Origin: Arachis hypogaea
Lineage: Eukaryota > Streptophyta > Magnoliopsida > Fabales > Fabaceae
Direction: 5' to 3'
DNA: 64,000 nucleotides
Assembly: GCF_003086295.3 (NCBI RefSeq)
Contig: NC_092053.1
Span: 119,432,445-119,496,444, forward strand
Made by a program: the position numbers and the translations under genes. The notes beneath the pieces are model-generated. The model made no database searches, had not been told where the DNA came from, and saw nothing but the letters and a program-made list of their open reading frames with translations. Shown here piece after piece: positions 35,275-47,911 of this stretch. How positions within the stretch are numbered: position 1 is the stretch's first letter; each line of letters opens with the position of its first letter.

Positions 35275-36444
35275 GGGTTAAGTTCAATTTTGGTCCCCAA
35301 CGTAGAGGTCGAAAATCGGAATCGTCCCTAACTTTTTTTTTGCTACAAAATGGTCCCCAAAGTTTCAGTTTGTTTTAAAATCGTCCTTCGGACCAAAATG
35401 TCCCTATCCCTTCTTCCCCAAAATTATGCAAAGCACCAGCAGAAACATAAGCATAAGCACCACCACCACCACCACACCTGCCACCACCACACCCGCCGCC
35501 ACCACCACCACCACCACACCCGCCACCACCCACCACCTACCATCATCATCATCATTATCATCATCATCATCATCATCAAAAAATCAACATCATCATCATC
35601 ATCCTCATCAAACCTAGAACTCAGATTCAGAATTCAAACTCAGACAAACAAAAACTCAACTCAGAAAATCATCATCAAGAACCCAGAATCAACAACAACA
35701 ATACTCCAAATTTAAATTTCAACAACAACAATGTTCCACAATAAATTTTACAAAAAATCCAGAAATTTCACAAAAAATCCAATTCACAAAATTCACAGAA
35801 GAAGAAGAAGAAGAAGAAGCGGCGGGTATGGCGGTGGGTCGGCGGAAAGAAGAAGAAGAAGAAGAAGAAGAAGAAGAAGAAGAAGAAGAAGAAGAAGAAG
35901 AAGAAGAAGAAGAAGAAGAAGAAGAAGAAGAAGAATCGGTGGGTATGGCGGTGGTGAAGCAGGGGAGGCTGCGGCGGGCGGTGGTACGGCGGGTATGGCA
36001 AAAGAAGAAGAAGAAAAAGAAGAGGCGGCGGCGAGCGGTGGTGCGGCGGGTATGGCGGAAGAAGAAGAAGAAGAAGAAGAGGTGGTGGCGGCGGCGGCGG
36101 GCGGACAGTGGTGGTGCACTCGTCCCCCTTCTCTCCCCCCTCCTCCCTCTCCCCCTTGTCGCGCCCTCCCCCCCCTCTCCCCCCTTTGTCGCGCCCCCCT
36201 CTCTTTCTCACCCCACCTCCGTCTGTACCCTTTCTTTCCTTTTTTATTTATTTATTTTATATTTATTTTATTTTATTTTATAATTTTTTAATGAGGGATA
36301 ATTTGGTAATAAAAAAAATAAAATTGGTAAAAAGGACGATTTTAAAACAAACTGAAATTTTGGGGACCATTTTGTAACAAAAAAAAGTTAGGGACGATTC
36401 CGATTTTCGACCTCTACGTTGGGGACCAAAATTGAACTTAACCC
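35275..36444. mobile_element. Long-TIR Mutator-type element 1 with (GAA)n core
   Basis: Terminal inverted repeats of about 120 bp start GGGTTAAGTTCAATTTTGG and contain TCCCTAAC and TTAAAATCGTCC. The flanks are TATATATAA at 35266-35274 and again at 36445-36453, an exact 9-bp duplication. The interior has (CAC)n/(CAT)n tracts at 35458-35610 and GAA arrays at 35798-36090. The open frames through the triplets (such as poly-Glu, poly-Arg) are not genes. Confidence 0.85.
35790..36090 (+). repeat. (GAA)n triplet arrays
   Basis: An almost pure GAA run of about 90 bp at 35849-35936, with further interrupted GAA blocks before and after, separated by GCGGCGG/GGTATGGCGG phrases that recur three times, so the tract also grew by larger duplication. 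Confidence 0.9.
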
Positions 36445-36453
36445 TATATATAA

Positions 36454-38150
36454 TTATACGTTAATAAAATTTTAACCCAATAATCTTATTAATTACACAT
36501 TAATAAAATTTTAACCCAACTAGATATATTATTCGACATCTAAAATTTTTAATAAATACTATTATTAATAAAATTTTAACACAACTCTCAACTATTTTAT
36601 TATTTATTTATAATAATTTTACATAATTGATTAAAATAATTATCATATCAAAGATATTATTTATTATTAGCAAATTTTTTAACTTAACTATTTGATTTTT
36701 TTTGTTATATTGAGAGCAAATAAGAATAAAAATAAATTTAAAAAGAAAAAAATTCATATAATAAAATTAAAAAAAAACATATCAAAAAATAATAGTCGTA
36801 ATATATGAATTGAGGCAAGAATTTAAATTTTCTAAAACTAATTTAATCAAATACTAATATTAGAACTAAATTATTTAAATAATATTTAAGCTATTCTAAT
36901 CCTTAGACACATATAGATTAGAATCATTCTCGTAACGACACTTAATTGAAACAATGTCATCTACTCGAACATTTAGAATCCATGTAAATGCAGACCATCC
37001 AATTGTTAAATAAGCTTCATCATTCACCATCCATGTAATACGACACAGTATAGAATAGCCAAATCGAGAAACTAAATTTGACCTTTATTCCTATCAATGG
37101 CATTGCATTGATGCATCGGAAGGCCGGTAGTTTCTGAAAAAAAAAGTCACAAATTGTTATAAAATTATTTTTATTACGAAAAGCTTAAAAGAAGAAAATT
37201 TAAATACAACACCAATCTTTAAAATTGTATCTCCAAGGTTGACGTAATTCTAGCAAAATTGAATCTAAATTGAGAAAATTCAATCTTATTATTATATCCT
37301 CAACTTCGAAGATTTTCGTGCAGGTGTAAAAAATATGGAGGGGATGGAATTTGTCCTTAGCCTACAAAGCTCCTTGAAAGCAGTTGCTCGATAGACGAAA
37401 AGAATAAGGTTGAGTAAGAATAATTATCAAATTATCAAAAGAATAATAATAAATGGCTACATAAAAAACATATCAGAAAAAATTATAACTTGTACCTTAA
37501 AAGGATCAGCTTCGATGAAAAACGAAAAATACATTCTTATTCTATGAAACAGTCAAGGAAGAATAATAAATTGAAAAATTAAACAAAATAATTTGGCTCT
37601 CAGACTTAGACTCATGAACCACAAAAGAAACACTATATATAACCTTTATTAGCACGAAATTAATTATAGAAATTAATTCTTGATATCAATATTAATTTGC
37701 CAATATTTAATACACACGTGCATTATAGAGCATTTTAAGAAAGCTATTTATGTTAAAATTATATTTATGGTAATTAGAATAATAAATTTACGTTTAATTT
37801 TTTATTATTAATATCAATATTAATTTGTCATCAATTATGTTTGATTAAAAATTATATTATAATGATAAGAATGATTGATAATTAATATAATTAGAATGAT
37901 TGAAATATTAATAATCGACAATTAGTCTAATTATGCGTTAAATGCTGATTTTCATATATAATTATAAAGAAGATATTTTCTTAAAATAAATTGAGAAGAA
38001 AGAGGTATGCATACTGGCACTAGAACACGCCACATCAGCATTCATTTTTGGAGTCAGAATGCTACCCGTTGTAGAATAATATAATGATTAGTATCTTTGG
38101 TAGATATTTGAGATGGATAAGAATGGATCACTAAATAGTAGAAAACAAGT
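36454..38150. other. AT-rich intergenic DNA left of the CACTA element
   Basis: Mostly AT-rich. A less AT-rich island at about 36900-37640 contains the possible B3-like relic listed separately. I see no intact gene. Confidence 0.5.
36896..37030 (-). pseudogene. Possible B3-domain-like gene relic
   Basis: On the minus strand a 44-codon frame reads AYLTIGWSAFTWILNVRV and then DDIVSIKCRY before a stop. The order GW..F....N.....DDIV resembles the second half of a plant B3 DNA-binding domain. The frame remains open upstream to about 37066. Nothing else of a B3 protein is identified, so the call is tentative. Confidence 0.25.
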
Positions 38151-38317
38151 TTTCACTACAAGAAGAATACTGAATACCGTCAAATTTACCGTAAGATTTA
38201 GTTGTCAAATTCGTAAGGTCAAATCATTACTGACAGATTTTTATTTTTTACGGTAAATTCGTCAGTAATATTTGGAGGAAAAATGGGAAAAATAGGCTCG
38301 AAATTTGACATGGAATT

Positions 38318-41300
38318 TGTAACACCCTCACTACCATAATGTCACGCTTTCGGCTACGCCACTCTGATAACTCGGGTATTACGACAACTTCTAAACTTAA
38401 TAACAAAATATGAGCCTTTGACTCAAAACCGTGTCGTTATTTTATTTGAAAAAAACCGGAAAATACTTTTACAAAAAAAAAAAAAAACAAACAAGTATAT
38501 GCGTAAACAAAACTTCTTACTCAAGTAACTTATACATATTATATACATACAAATCATACAACTCTAATCCCTCTTACAAAAATTATAATATTAATAGCGA
38601 GAAAAAAATAATAATAACTAAACTAATAGGGTTAAGTACTGAAATCGTCCCTAAGGTAAGGGGTGAAAATCAAAATCGTCCCTGGCCTTTTTTTGTTATT
38701 AAAATCATCCCCAACGTTACAAAACGTTATAAAATCGTCCTTTTGTCCATAAATAAAATTTTTTGAACAATTTTGCCCTTAAACAAAAATTAAAAAGCCT
38801 CTCCACCTTCACCACTACCCTCTGCATTATCATCACCATCACCATCACCATCGCTACACCATAACCACCAACAATCCAGCAACACCAACAACAACAATAA
38901 AAAATAAATCAACAAAAATTTTAAATTAAACAATTCAGCAATCATCAACTATAATTTCAGATTCAAAATTAGCAACAACATAAATTAAAAAATTAAAAAA
39001 AACTGAAATGTTCTTCAAAAAAAAAAAGAAGAAGAAGAAGAAGAGAGAAAGAGAACAACGCGAAGAAACTGGGAACAAGAACTCAAAAAATAGAAGCAAC
39101 GGATTAATTTTGAGTTAACCAACATGATCTCACTAACGAAGCTATTATCCACTGCCACCAAAAATAGCCTTGAGCTTCTTCACTTCAGAAAGATCAAGTA
39201 ACGTAGTCTTGGTGATCAAATCAGAATTCAAGTTGCTACCAAACAACGCAACATCAAGAACAGACATCATCACCATTCATATATAACAAAAGCCTCATCA
39301 TTCTCCTCTTCACCTTCCTCACCCCACCACCACCCCCACTATCATCATTAACACCGGAACCCACCACCACCCCCACCTCAGAAAATCATAACTCAGAATA
39401 ATCAACAAATTCACTTTGAACAATAATCAACAAATTCAGCAACAACAATATTCTAAATTTAAGCCAAATCACAAAAAATTAAATTATAGATATTCTATAA
39501 CAAATTTCACTAAAAATTCAGAAATTCTACAACAAAAATTCAGTTCAAAGAAGAAGAAGAAGAAGAAGAAGAAGGCGGTGAGGGCGAGGAGGAGGAACCG
39601 TGGCGGATCACAAGAAGAAGAAGAAGAAGAAGAAGAAGAAGAAGAAGAAGAAGAAGAAGAAGAAGAAGAAGAAGAAGAAGAAGAAGAAGAAGAAGGAGGA
39701 GGAGGAACAATGGCGGATCACAGGCGGCAGGACGGCGGTGTGGCAGTGCGACGGGGCGGCGGTATAGCGGTGCAACGGTGCGGCTTTCCCTTTCCTCCCC
39801 CTCCCCCCACCCCCCCACAACGGCGGCCTTGGAGGTGGTGACGCTCTCCTCGGTGGCTCACTCCCTCTCTCGCGCTGTCTCTCTTCTCGGCTCAACTCTA
39901 ATTCGCGACGGCACTCTCTCTCTCTCTTCCCTTTGATGGCGACGATGACAAGTAAGGCAGCTGGGCATGGAGGCGGCGGCACTGGACACGGCCTCTCTCT
40001 CTTTCCTTCTCAGCTCTCCGTCACTCTCTCCCTCAAGCCCTCACCGTTTCTTTCTTTCTTTCTTTTTGTTTCCTAAAGCCGTTTCTCTCTATATCTTTCC
40101 TTTCTTTTTTATTTATTTTATTTTATAATTATATTTATTTTATTTTATAATTTTTTTAATGAGGGGTAGTTTGGTAATAAAAAAATAAAATTGGTAAAAA
40201 GGATGATTTTAAAGCGTTTTTGAACATTGAGGATGATTTTAATAAGAAAAAAAGGTCGGGGACGATTTTGATTTTCGCCCCTTACCTTAGGGACGATTTC
40301 AGTACTTAACCCAAACTAATACATCCATATCGCATAAGTTAAACTAAAAAAAAACTCTTCATAAGCGTCTTCATCCGTTTCCTAAAAAGAGGAGTCTATA
40401 GGAAGTGAGAACATCATCCTCGAAAGGGTTCTCAGTAGAGAATTTTTAAGAATTATAGTAAGAAGATATTGTAATTAAAACTATTTTCAAAATATAGTGA
40501 TTATCAACTTATTATTTAAATCTAAAATTGTATTTCTCTTACAAAAATTCCATGTAAAATAACTTTTTAACCAAAACTTATCACTAATCCAGTCAATCAT
40601 GGCCTCCGGCCCAAACATAATCAAATCTCGGCCTCTGGCTCAAATCAAAACAATTTACCATCGATTTAATCTCAACAGAATCAATCACAAACCAAACAAA
40701 TCCAAGGCAAACACATATACAGAACAGTTACAGCAAGTATCACAGTTACCAGTTAAAGAGATTTAATCAAATAAGCAAACTAAAACACTTAAGCACACCC
40801 AAACAAAGCACACAAATGCAACATGATGCATGTCTATCCCTAACGCAGGTAATGAGCTCATTTTTCAGTTTCAACCCACACTCGACGCAATCCGACTCGC
40901 AAGTCAGATAAGGCATTCCAGCGGCATAACCTTTGCAAGGTTCCAAACCTTTGCAGGTATTGATTCTCCAGCTGAAGTATGCCGAACATGACCTCTGCAA
41001 GTACTTGCAGGCATTGATTCTCCAGCTGAAGCATGTGGCCCTTTCTCCTGGAAGCCATTCCATATACACGGGCATCCCCACACAATCATTCACACATAAA
41101 GCCCACGGCTTAACATTTTTACATCAGCACCTTAACTATTTACTTTCCGTCACCCTCTCGTAACCTTTTAATCATTTCATAAATCACACGTGCCATGTTC
41201 TTTTTTCCCCTTCTTTCTTCTTCTTAACAAACCGAACTCAAATCATAACTTAAAACAAAATCTCTCCTTCAAAAGATTGAATTTAAAACATCAAACTTTT

Positions 41301-42351
41301 CTTAATAAATCGAATTGAAAATAAGACTCTTTTCGTAATAAATCGAAAACAAATAATATTCTTAAATTAGATTTGCTTGTAAATAGCGCTTTAAACAAAG
41401 TCTTAGAGTTTTATAAAAATTTCGGCAGCATTTTCTCTAAAACTGGGACTTTTGCCACCCTTCAAGGGTCCCAACTAAAACATTTCTCAAACTAATTCCA
41501 ATATCAGAAATCATCTTCAAACTCAATTCATGACCAACAATTCAAACCAATTCCAATGTTAAAAATCATTTCCAATAAATCACCAAAGTCCATTCCTAAT
41601 ATCCCAAATCATTTCAAATGTCGATTCATTTTCAATATCCAATTAATCCCAAACCAAAAAATCATTTTACATAGTATTTAATCAAACCAATGTTCCAACT
41701 CAATAATTAGAAACAGTCACAATTCACTCATCATCATAATAACCTTAAACCAAATACAAAATCCAACTAAGCATCTTCAATCAATCAATAAACCATCCAA
41801 ACTAGCATTTACATTCATTCCAGGCAACTCAATTCAATTCCTAAAACTTGCGAAATCATAAAAATATATTTTTCATATTAATATCCACTTAAAATAATTC
41901 TTAGTAGTAAATTAAGTTTAAGAAATTGTCCCTACCTCAGTTAATCGAACCAACACGTTATAGAAAACCTTTTACCCTCGGCCCGAAAACAACGGCGTCA
42001 ACTTTGACTATGTTCTGTAGCAGTAACAGCCACAAGGGCACCAGCTAACGATAATAACTCAATCCTGACATAAAATCGTAGTGCAAAACTCAATAATCCA
42101 TAACAAAACAGCGACAAAGAGAGGTTTTCAAAGCAAAAGATTTACTGTACCAAGAAAGAAACTAGGAACGGAGCAGCCGCAGCACCAGCAGCGAACTCCG
42201 GCGATGTAAACGCTGCTCCCGGCGGCCATACATGGTGGCAACAACCACGGCGACAGCAGCAGTAGATCCCCAATCGCATTTTCTCTCTCCTCTTAGAGCT
42301 ATCTCTCTCTCCTCGAGTTCCTCAGCATTGGCGGCAATGGGGGTTGTTACA
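38318..42351. mobile_element. Solo LTR (about 2.3 kb) split by a MITE
   Basis: It starts TGTAACACCCTCACTACC and ends GGGGGTTGTTACA. The flanks are GAATT at 38313-38317 and 42352-42356, an exact 5-bp duplication. There are no pol domains and no second LTR, so it fits a solo LTR left by LTR-LTR recombination; the TGTAACACCC start resembles plant chromovirus LTRs as I recall them. A near-repeat (GCAGGTATTGATTCTCCAGCTGAAG and CAGGCATTGATTCTCCAGCTGAAG type) lies at 40954-41030. Frames open at 40767-41163 are LTR sequence. Confidence 0.8.
38629..40312. mobile_element. Long-TIR Mutator-type element 2 with (GAA)n core
   Basis: Terminal inverted repeats of about 115 bp begin GGGTTAAGTACTGAAATCGT. AAACTAATA at 38620-38628 is repeated exactly at 40313-40321. 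It carries GAA runs at 39549-39575 and 39612-39691. It lies within the solo LTR and is related to the elements at 35275 and 43285. The open frames at 39416-39982 arise from the triplet tract. Confidence 0.88.
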
Positions 42352-42356
42352 GAATT

Positions 42357-42510
42357 TACTGATAGAATTTTTCACCGGTAAACCCAATTAGTGGAATGTT
42401 GTATTTTGCTGACCTGCAATGGGTTACCGTCGAATTTATCTGCTAGTAAATCCTATGGTTACAAGCTCTAAAATTCAAAGCGTGAACCCTCTCCCTCTTC
42501 ATTTCGAATC

Positions 42511-42549
<39 letters not shown>

Positions 42550-43284
42550 ATTTTCTCTTCTCCCACACTCTCTCTAACCCTCTTCCCACCTCCGATAGCC
42601 TTACCGCCACCGGCAGCCCCTCTGTAGCCCACACCGCCTCTTCTCCCCTCACCCTCTGCAACCCACTCTCTCTCGAACCCTCTCCCACTTTTTCCAGTCC
42701 TCCAACATCCTCCCGTCGCCGCTGTTATCGCTGCTACTGTCGGTACTATCATCGCTACTATTGCCGTTACTATCATCGTCGCTGCCCCTTTCTCTGTTCT
42801 CTTCTCTACTCTTGCATTCTAGGATCTTCTTTATTTTAATGTTAATTTCAATCTTTGTTTTAGTTATCATTAGTATTATTATAGGTTTTAGTTGTTAATT
42901 AGTATTATACTCGAATTAGATTTAATTTTTAATTTTAGAGGATTTGGGTTGTTAAGATATGTTAGATTTAAAGTATTAGGTTTTAAGTTGTTGAAAAGTG
43001 TCTGGAATTGTGAATGAATTGATCGTAAAATTATGTTTGGATATTTTGCTGGAAATGTTGTGAATTACTGCAGCTAGTATATTGTTAATGTTAAGTTCTT
43101 TTCAATTAGAGTTAAAAGAATGCTTGGTTATGCTATTTGATATGTTTGATGCTTTTTAATGCCAAGTGTTCGATAATATGCCTCTTGTAAACTTACTTTC
43201 ATTTACTGCATATCACACTTTAAAACTTCACTTTTGCACAAATTCACCATGAATTGTTGTTGTCTTTTGTATGTGTATTTAGTA
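42357..43284 (+). other. CACTA 5' subterminal region and leader
   Basis: It has subterminal repeats (TTTACTGATAGAATTTTTC, CCGTCGAATTTATCTG) and then a (CT)n run at 42511-42547 and a GC-richer tract to about 42830 that looks like the 5' UTR of the transposase gene. The start matches the orphan end at 9030-9250. Confidence 0.6.
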
Positions 43285-44180
43285 GGTTAAGTATGATTTT
43301 GGTCTCTAAGGTATAGGCCAAAAAGTTTTTCGTCTCCAACCTTTTTTGCATACAAATCGTCCCTAAGGTTCAGCTAAGTTTTAAAATCATCATTATTACT
43401 AAAATTTTAAAATTTTGGACCAAATTACTCCTAACAAAGAGTTATAAAATAAAATAAAAGAAAAAATAAGAGAAAGGGAGCCAAGGAGAAGGGAAGAAGA
43501 AGAAGAAGAAGGTAAGGACAAAGAAAGGGAACCACAAGGAACCACGGGGGAGGGAAGAAGAAGAAGAAGAAGAAGAAGGGGGAACTGTTGCTCCTCGCCG
43601 CTCGCCTCTGTTCTTCGCTAGTCGCCATTGCTCCTTGCTCGCCGCTGCTCCTAGCCCGTTGCCGCTTCTCCTCGTCGCTCGTTGTTGATCCTCATTGCTA
43701 GCCGCTGCTCCGTCGTTGCTGCTGCTTTGCATCCTCATCGCTGCTCCTCACTAGGGTTCTAATTCTGCTTTTGATTTGTTGATTTTGTTAATTATATTGT
43801 TGATTCTTCTGCTTCCATTTCTTTGGTTAATTACATTGTTGATTTGTTGATTTTGTTAATCACATTGGTTCTAATTCTAATTCCATTGTTGTTGATTCTG
43901 ATTCTATTCTAATTCCATTTTTCTTCAGCTTCTATTTCTTCTGTTTCTTCTAATTTTGAATAGAGAAGAAAAATATTTCTGCTTCTGCTTCTGTTTCTAC
44001 TGTGATGGAAAAGAAAAAGAATAAAAACATAGTATTTTTGTGAAGAAGAAGAAGGATATTTTAGTCCAAAGGATGATTTAAAACTAAGTTAAATCTTAGG
44101 GACGATTTTGTATGCAAAAAAAGGTTAGGGATGAAAAAAATTTTGGCCTATATCTTAGGGACCAAAATTATATTTAACCC
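43285..44180. mobile_element. Long-TIR Mutator-type element 3 with (GAA)n core
   Basis: The left arm GGTTAAGTATGATTTTGGTC and the complement of the right arm (GGGTTAAATATAATTTTGGTC) are inverted over about 110 bp, with TCCCTAAGGTTCAGCTAAGTTTTAAA-like inner parts on both sides. GAA tracts are at 43492-43580. The flanks (TATTTAGTA and TAATATTTT) are not a clean duplication, so it is probably the oldest of the three. Confidence 0.7.
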
Positions 44181-44386
44181 TAATATTTTTAGATTTGGTG
44201 AATGTAATTGAGTTTTGACTGATGTTGTGGATTGAGGTTAGTTACATTTGTAGGAACCGTAAAGGTGGACATATGTCCAATTTTAGGGGAAGGTTATGTC
44301 AGTATTTTTTGAAATAATATAATTGTTGAAAGATTTTTTTGTGTTGTATATGCTGATTAGTGTTAATTGGTATTCTCTTTAGGGAT

Positions 44387-45431
44387 ATGACAACAGGTAG
44401 AAGAGGTATCACAAGTCGGCCTTTTGGTCGTGGTAGAGGGAGGGTTTTCATCGGTACACCAGGGACTTCTCAGTCATCGCTTTCTACCCCGACTACCCCG
44501 TCGACCCCTGTAATGTCACAGGCAGGTCCACTGTACTAGCAGTTCATCATGGTCCCAAAACCCAACTGCGTGACTCCTTCTGACACCCCCTCCAACTCCA
44601 GCGATAGAAATCGCAGCACTAAAATCCTCTAAAGCATCACAACCGGATTTCCCTCCACCACCGCCCATTATACGGATGAGGATTTGGCCTAACGGTATGT
44701 CGATGTGAGTACTATTTTAATGTCTTTTATTTCACAATCTATTTTGAATTTGTTAAGCTATATCTGTTTGCTAATCTTAAGTTTTTCATTAATAGGTTTG
44801 CACCAAACAACAATGCATGTACACAGAAGCTCTCCAATGTGATTAAGTCCATGTACGACAACCGGTCGTTGAGCTACACAAAGATCCCTGCTAAGACCAG
44901 AGAATGATGGTTTCAGAAGTGGACGGTAAGAACCCATATTGTTGAATTAACTGTATTTGAGCTGTATTTTAATGTTGTTGGATTACTTTGTGCAGGAAAA
45001 ATTTATATGGGATAGGAAACATGATCCCATGATCAGGAATATCTATGACCACCGGATAGCTAGACGACTTCAGTAGATGATACATGACGTTCGTGAAGGG
45101 CGTGGCCACCCCCACGATTTGGATTCGTCCAGATATTAAAAGGGCACTAGACAACCATTTTAGTACTGGTGAGGGGTTTAAGCATCGCCATCTGATGAAC
45201 AAAGCTACTTGGGCATCACCGAGGTCGTCGAAGTATACGGGTGGGTCGGCGACTTTCATGAAGATGAAGAGCAGACTGGTATGTAGTTTGCTAATCTTTG
45301 TTAATTATTACCTAAGTTAATTGTTAGTTGATTTATTTTATTACTTAGTTTCAATATGTGTATTCTAAGTCATTGGAGCGTGAGGTGATATAGGCGGAGG
45401 TCTTCAAGTATATCCATACTTTGAAGGCCAA
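44387..45431 (+). pseudogene. CACTA transposase gene, 5' exons, broken
   Basis: Exon-like segments on splice borders: 44387-about 44705, 44796-44925, 44996-45278 and 45370-45431. The first begins MTTGRRGITSRPFGRGRGR, then a Ser/Thr/Pro-rich stretch, with in-frame TAG at 44537-44539. The third holds the core of the plant En/Spm transposase family (WDRKHDPMIRNIYDHRIARR, then a frameshift to IWIRPDIKRALDNHF and a STGEGFKHRHLMNKATWASP region). The fourth reads EVFKYIHTLKAN, a conserved phrase of the family, and is cut at 45432 by element B. The last exon lies at 59757-60280. Multiple stops make it inactive. Confidence 0.8.
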
Positions 45432-46937
45432 TGACGAACTGATTTTCTATCGGTAAAGAAATTCACAAATATAATCGCGTTGTAAGTATAGCTCCTAAAC
45501 CAACAGAAAATCTTTTCATACAAACGTTTGGTTGTCACAAGTAACAAACTCAATAAAATTTATAAACCGAAGTATTCAAACCTCGGGTCGTCTTCTCAAG
45601 GAATTGCAGTGAAGTATGATTTATTATTGGTTATGAAAAAACAATGTTTTTGGGTTTCAAAAGGTTTGAACAAGGAAAATAAATTGCAGGAATTAATAAA
45701 TTAATATCTAATAAAACTCTTGGCAAGGTATGAAAATTTGGAAGTCCTATCCTAGTTATCCTTATCAATGGTGATGAGAATTGAGTTTTAATCCCACTTA
45801 GTTAACCTTTACTAAAGCAAAGGAAAGTCAAGTGAACTAATTAGTTAGATCCTCAAGTCCTAGCCAACTCCTAAGAAAGGACTAGAGTTATCGGAATTCA
45901 ATTCAATTAGCAAAAATAACAATTATCAATCACGATGAGTTTGATCACTCAAGAGTCTACAATTAATCAATTAAAGCCAAGAATATAAAAAGCTAAATAA
46001 GAATCATAAATCTGAAATACCTCAATTTATATTAAATAAAGAAAATCCTAACATGAATGGTTCATAAGCCAATTTGGCAACATAAGTAATTAACAAATAA
46101 AAGCATTAAAGTATCTGAAAGTAAAAGAGAAATATAAAGTAAAAGGAATATTGAACCTGAGAGGAAAGTGAAATCCTAAATCCTTTAAGAGGAATCCTAA
46201 TCCTAAAACCTAAGAGAGAGGAGAGAACCTCTCTCTCTAAAAACTACATCTAAATTATGAAAAGTGAATATGAATGTTGTATATGTTGTTTGATGAATGG
46301 ATGTATTCCTCCACTTTATAGCCTCTAATCTGTGTTTTCCGGGCCGAAAACTGGGTCAAAAACAGCCCAGAAATTACCCCCAGCAATTTCTAGTACGTAC
46401 AGGTCGCGGCAAGGTGACGCGGAGGCGTCGTCCACGCGTTCGCGCAGATTGGGTTTTTGCCAGGCCACGCGTCCGCGTGATCCACGCGTTTGTGTCACCT
46501 GGCTTCGAGGCAGCTATGGCAAATTATATATCATTGCGAAGCTCCGGACGTTATCTTTCCAGCGCAACTAGAACCATCTCATTTGGACCTTTGTAACTCA
46601 AGTTATGACTGTTTGAGTGCGAAGAGGTCAGGCTGGACAGCTTAGCAATTTCTTCAACTTCTTGTATTCCTTCCATTTTTGCATGCTTCCTTTCCATCCT
46701 CTGAGTCATCCTGCCCTGTAATCTCTGAAATCACTTAACACACATATCAAGGCATCAAATAGTAATAAGAGAAGATTAAACATATCAAAATTAAGACCAA
46801 AGAAGCATGTTTTCAATCATAGCACAAAATCAGGAAGGAAAACGTAAACTCATGCAAATCATATGAATAAATGTATGAAAGATTGATAAAATCCACTCAA
46901 TTGAGTACAAGATAAACCATAAAATAGTGGTTTATCA
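45432..46937 (-). repeat. Element B 3' LTR
   Basis: In plus orientation it runs from TGACGAACTGATTTTC to AAATAGTGGTTTATCA, so on its own strand it starts TGATAAACCACTATTT and ends GTTCGTCA, the TG..CA form. CCTCTCCACACTTAAAC beside it is the complement of the pre-LTR purine tract. Length is 1506 bp. Confidence 0.8.
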
Positions 46938-47911
46938 ACCTCTCCACACTTAAACATTAGCATGTCCTCATGCTAAGCTCAAGAGAAGCTATAAGGGAGT
47001 GAAGAGGAATGGTAGAATGTATGAAATGCAACCTATCTATATGAATGCAACTACATGCAGAATGTTTCTACCTACTTGGTTAAAAATAAATAAGTCCTCC
47101 AAGACAAATATGAATCAAATTCCACTAATTCAAATTACACAATAAAAGACAAGTAAACTTGTAAGAAGATAGCTCATGAAAGCAGGGAACATAGAATTAA
47201 GCACTGAACCCTTACTGGTAGTGTATATCACTCTAACTCTCAAGTGTCTAGGGTCAATCACTCTACTCTTCCCTAGTCATGCTTTCTCAACCTTGTTCTT
47301 CATCTAACCAATAAACAAATATTTAGTATACCAATGCAAACATCATGAGGTCTTTTCAGGGTTGTAATGGAGTTGAGGTAAAGGTAAGGATATATATATA
47401 TATATATATATAAGGCTAAGTGAGCTAACAAAGTGAATCCTTGATTAGTCTAAGATCTCACCTAACATATACATACTTTATATAATTTAAAATGCTTTAC
47501 CTAGCTACCCAAATTTTTTCCACTTTTGTATTACATGCTCATGTATCAAACTTATTTTTGAATTTTGTCCCATGTGCATTGATCCTTTTTATTTTGCATT
47601 TGGGCTAATTCATATATATTTTTTTGTATCCCCTTATTTAATTACTTAAATTTTTTTTAATGCACATGGTAATTTAATTATTTTGATTTCACATGAGCAT
47701 GCTTCCCAAATTTTCAAATAACTTATTCAATTTAATTCCCTTTTTTTTTTCTATCATTCCCATGTTCCCATAAAATTTTTCATACTTAAATTATACACAA
47801 TATCTATCTTAAGCTAACCAAGGATTCAACTTGGGATTTTTAATTTGTTTTTCTGCTTAAGGCTAGTAATGTGGTTATAAAACAGAAGGGGATTAAAAAG
47901 CTCAAAGTGGC

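Noticed and set aside
35731..36291. Long frames of poly-Arg, poly-Glu or poly-Leu on both strands, also at 39416-39982 and 43431-43738
   Set aside because: They are translations of GAA/TTC triplet tracts inside MITEs, open in several frames at once.
46297..46596. Plus-strand frames of 79 and 99 codons
   Set aside because: They lie within the reverse LTR of element B across its CpG-rich palindrome tract and do not match a protein family.
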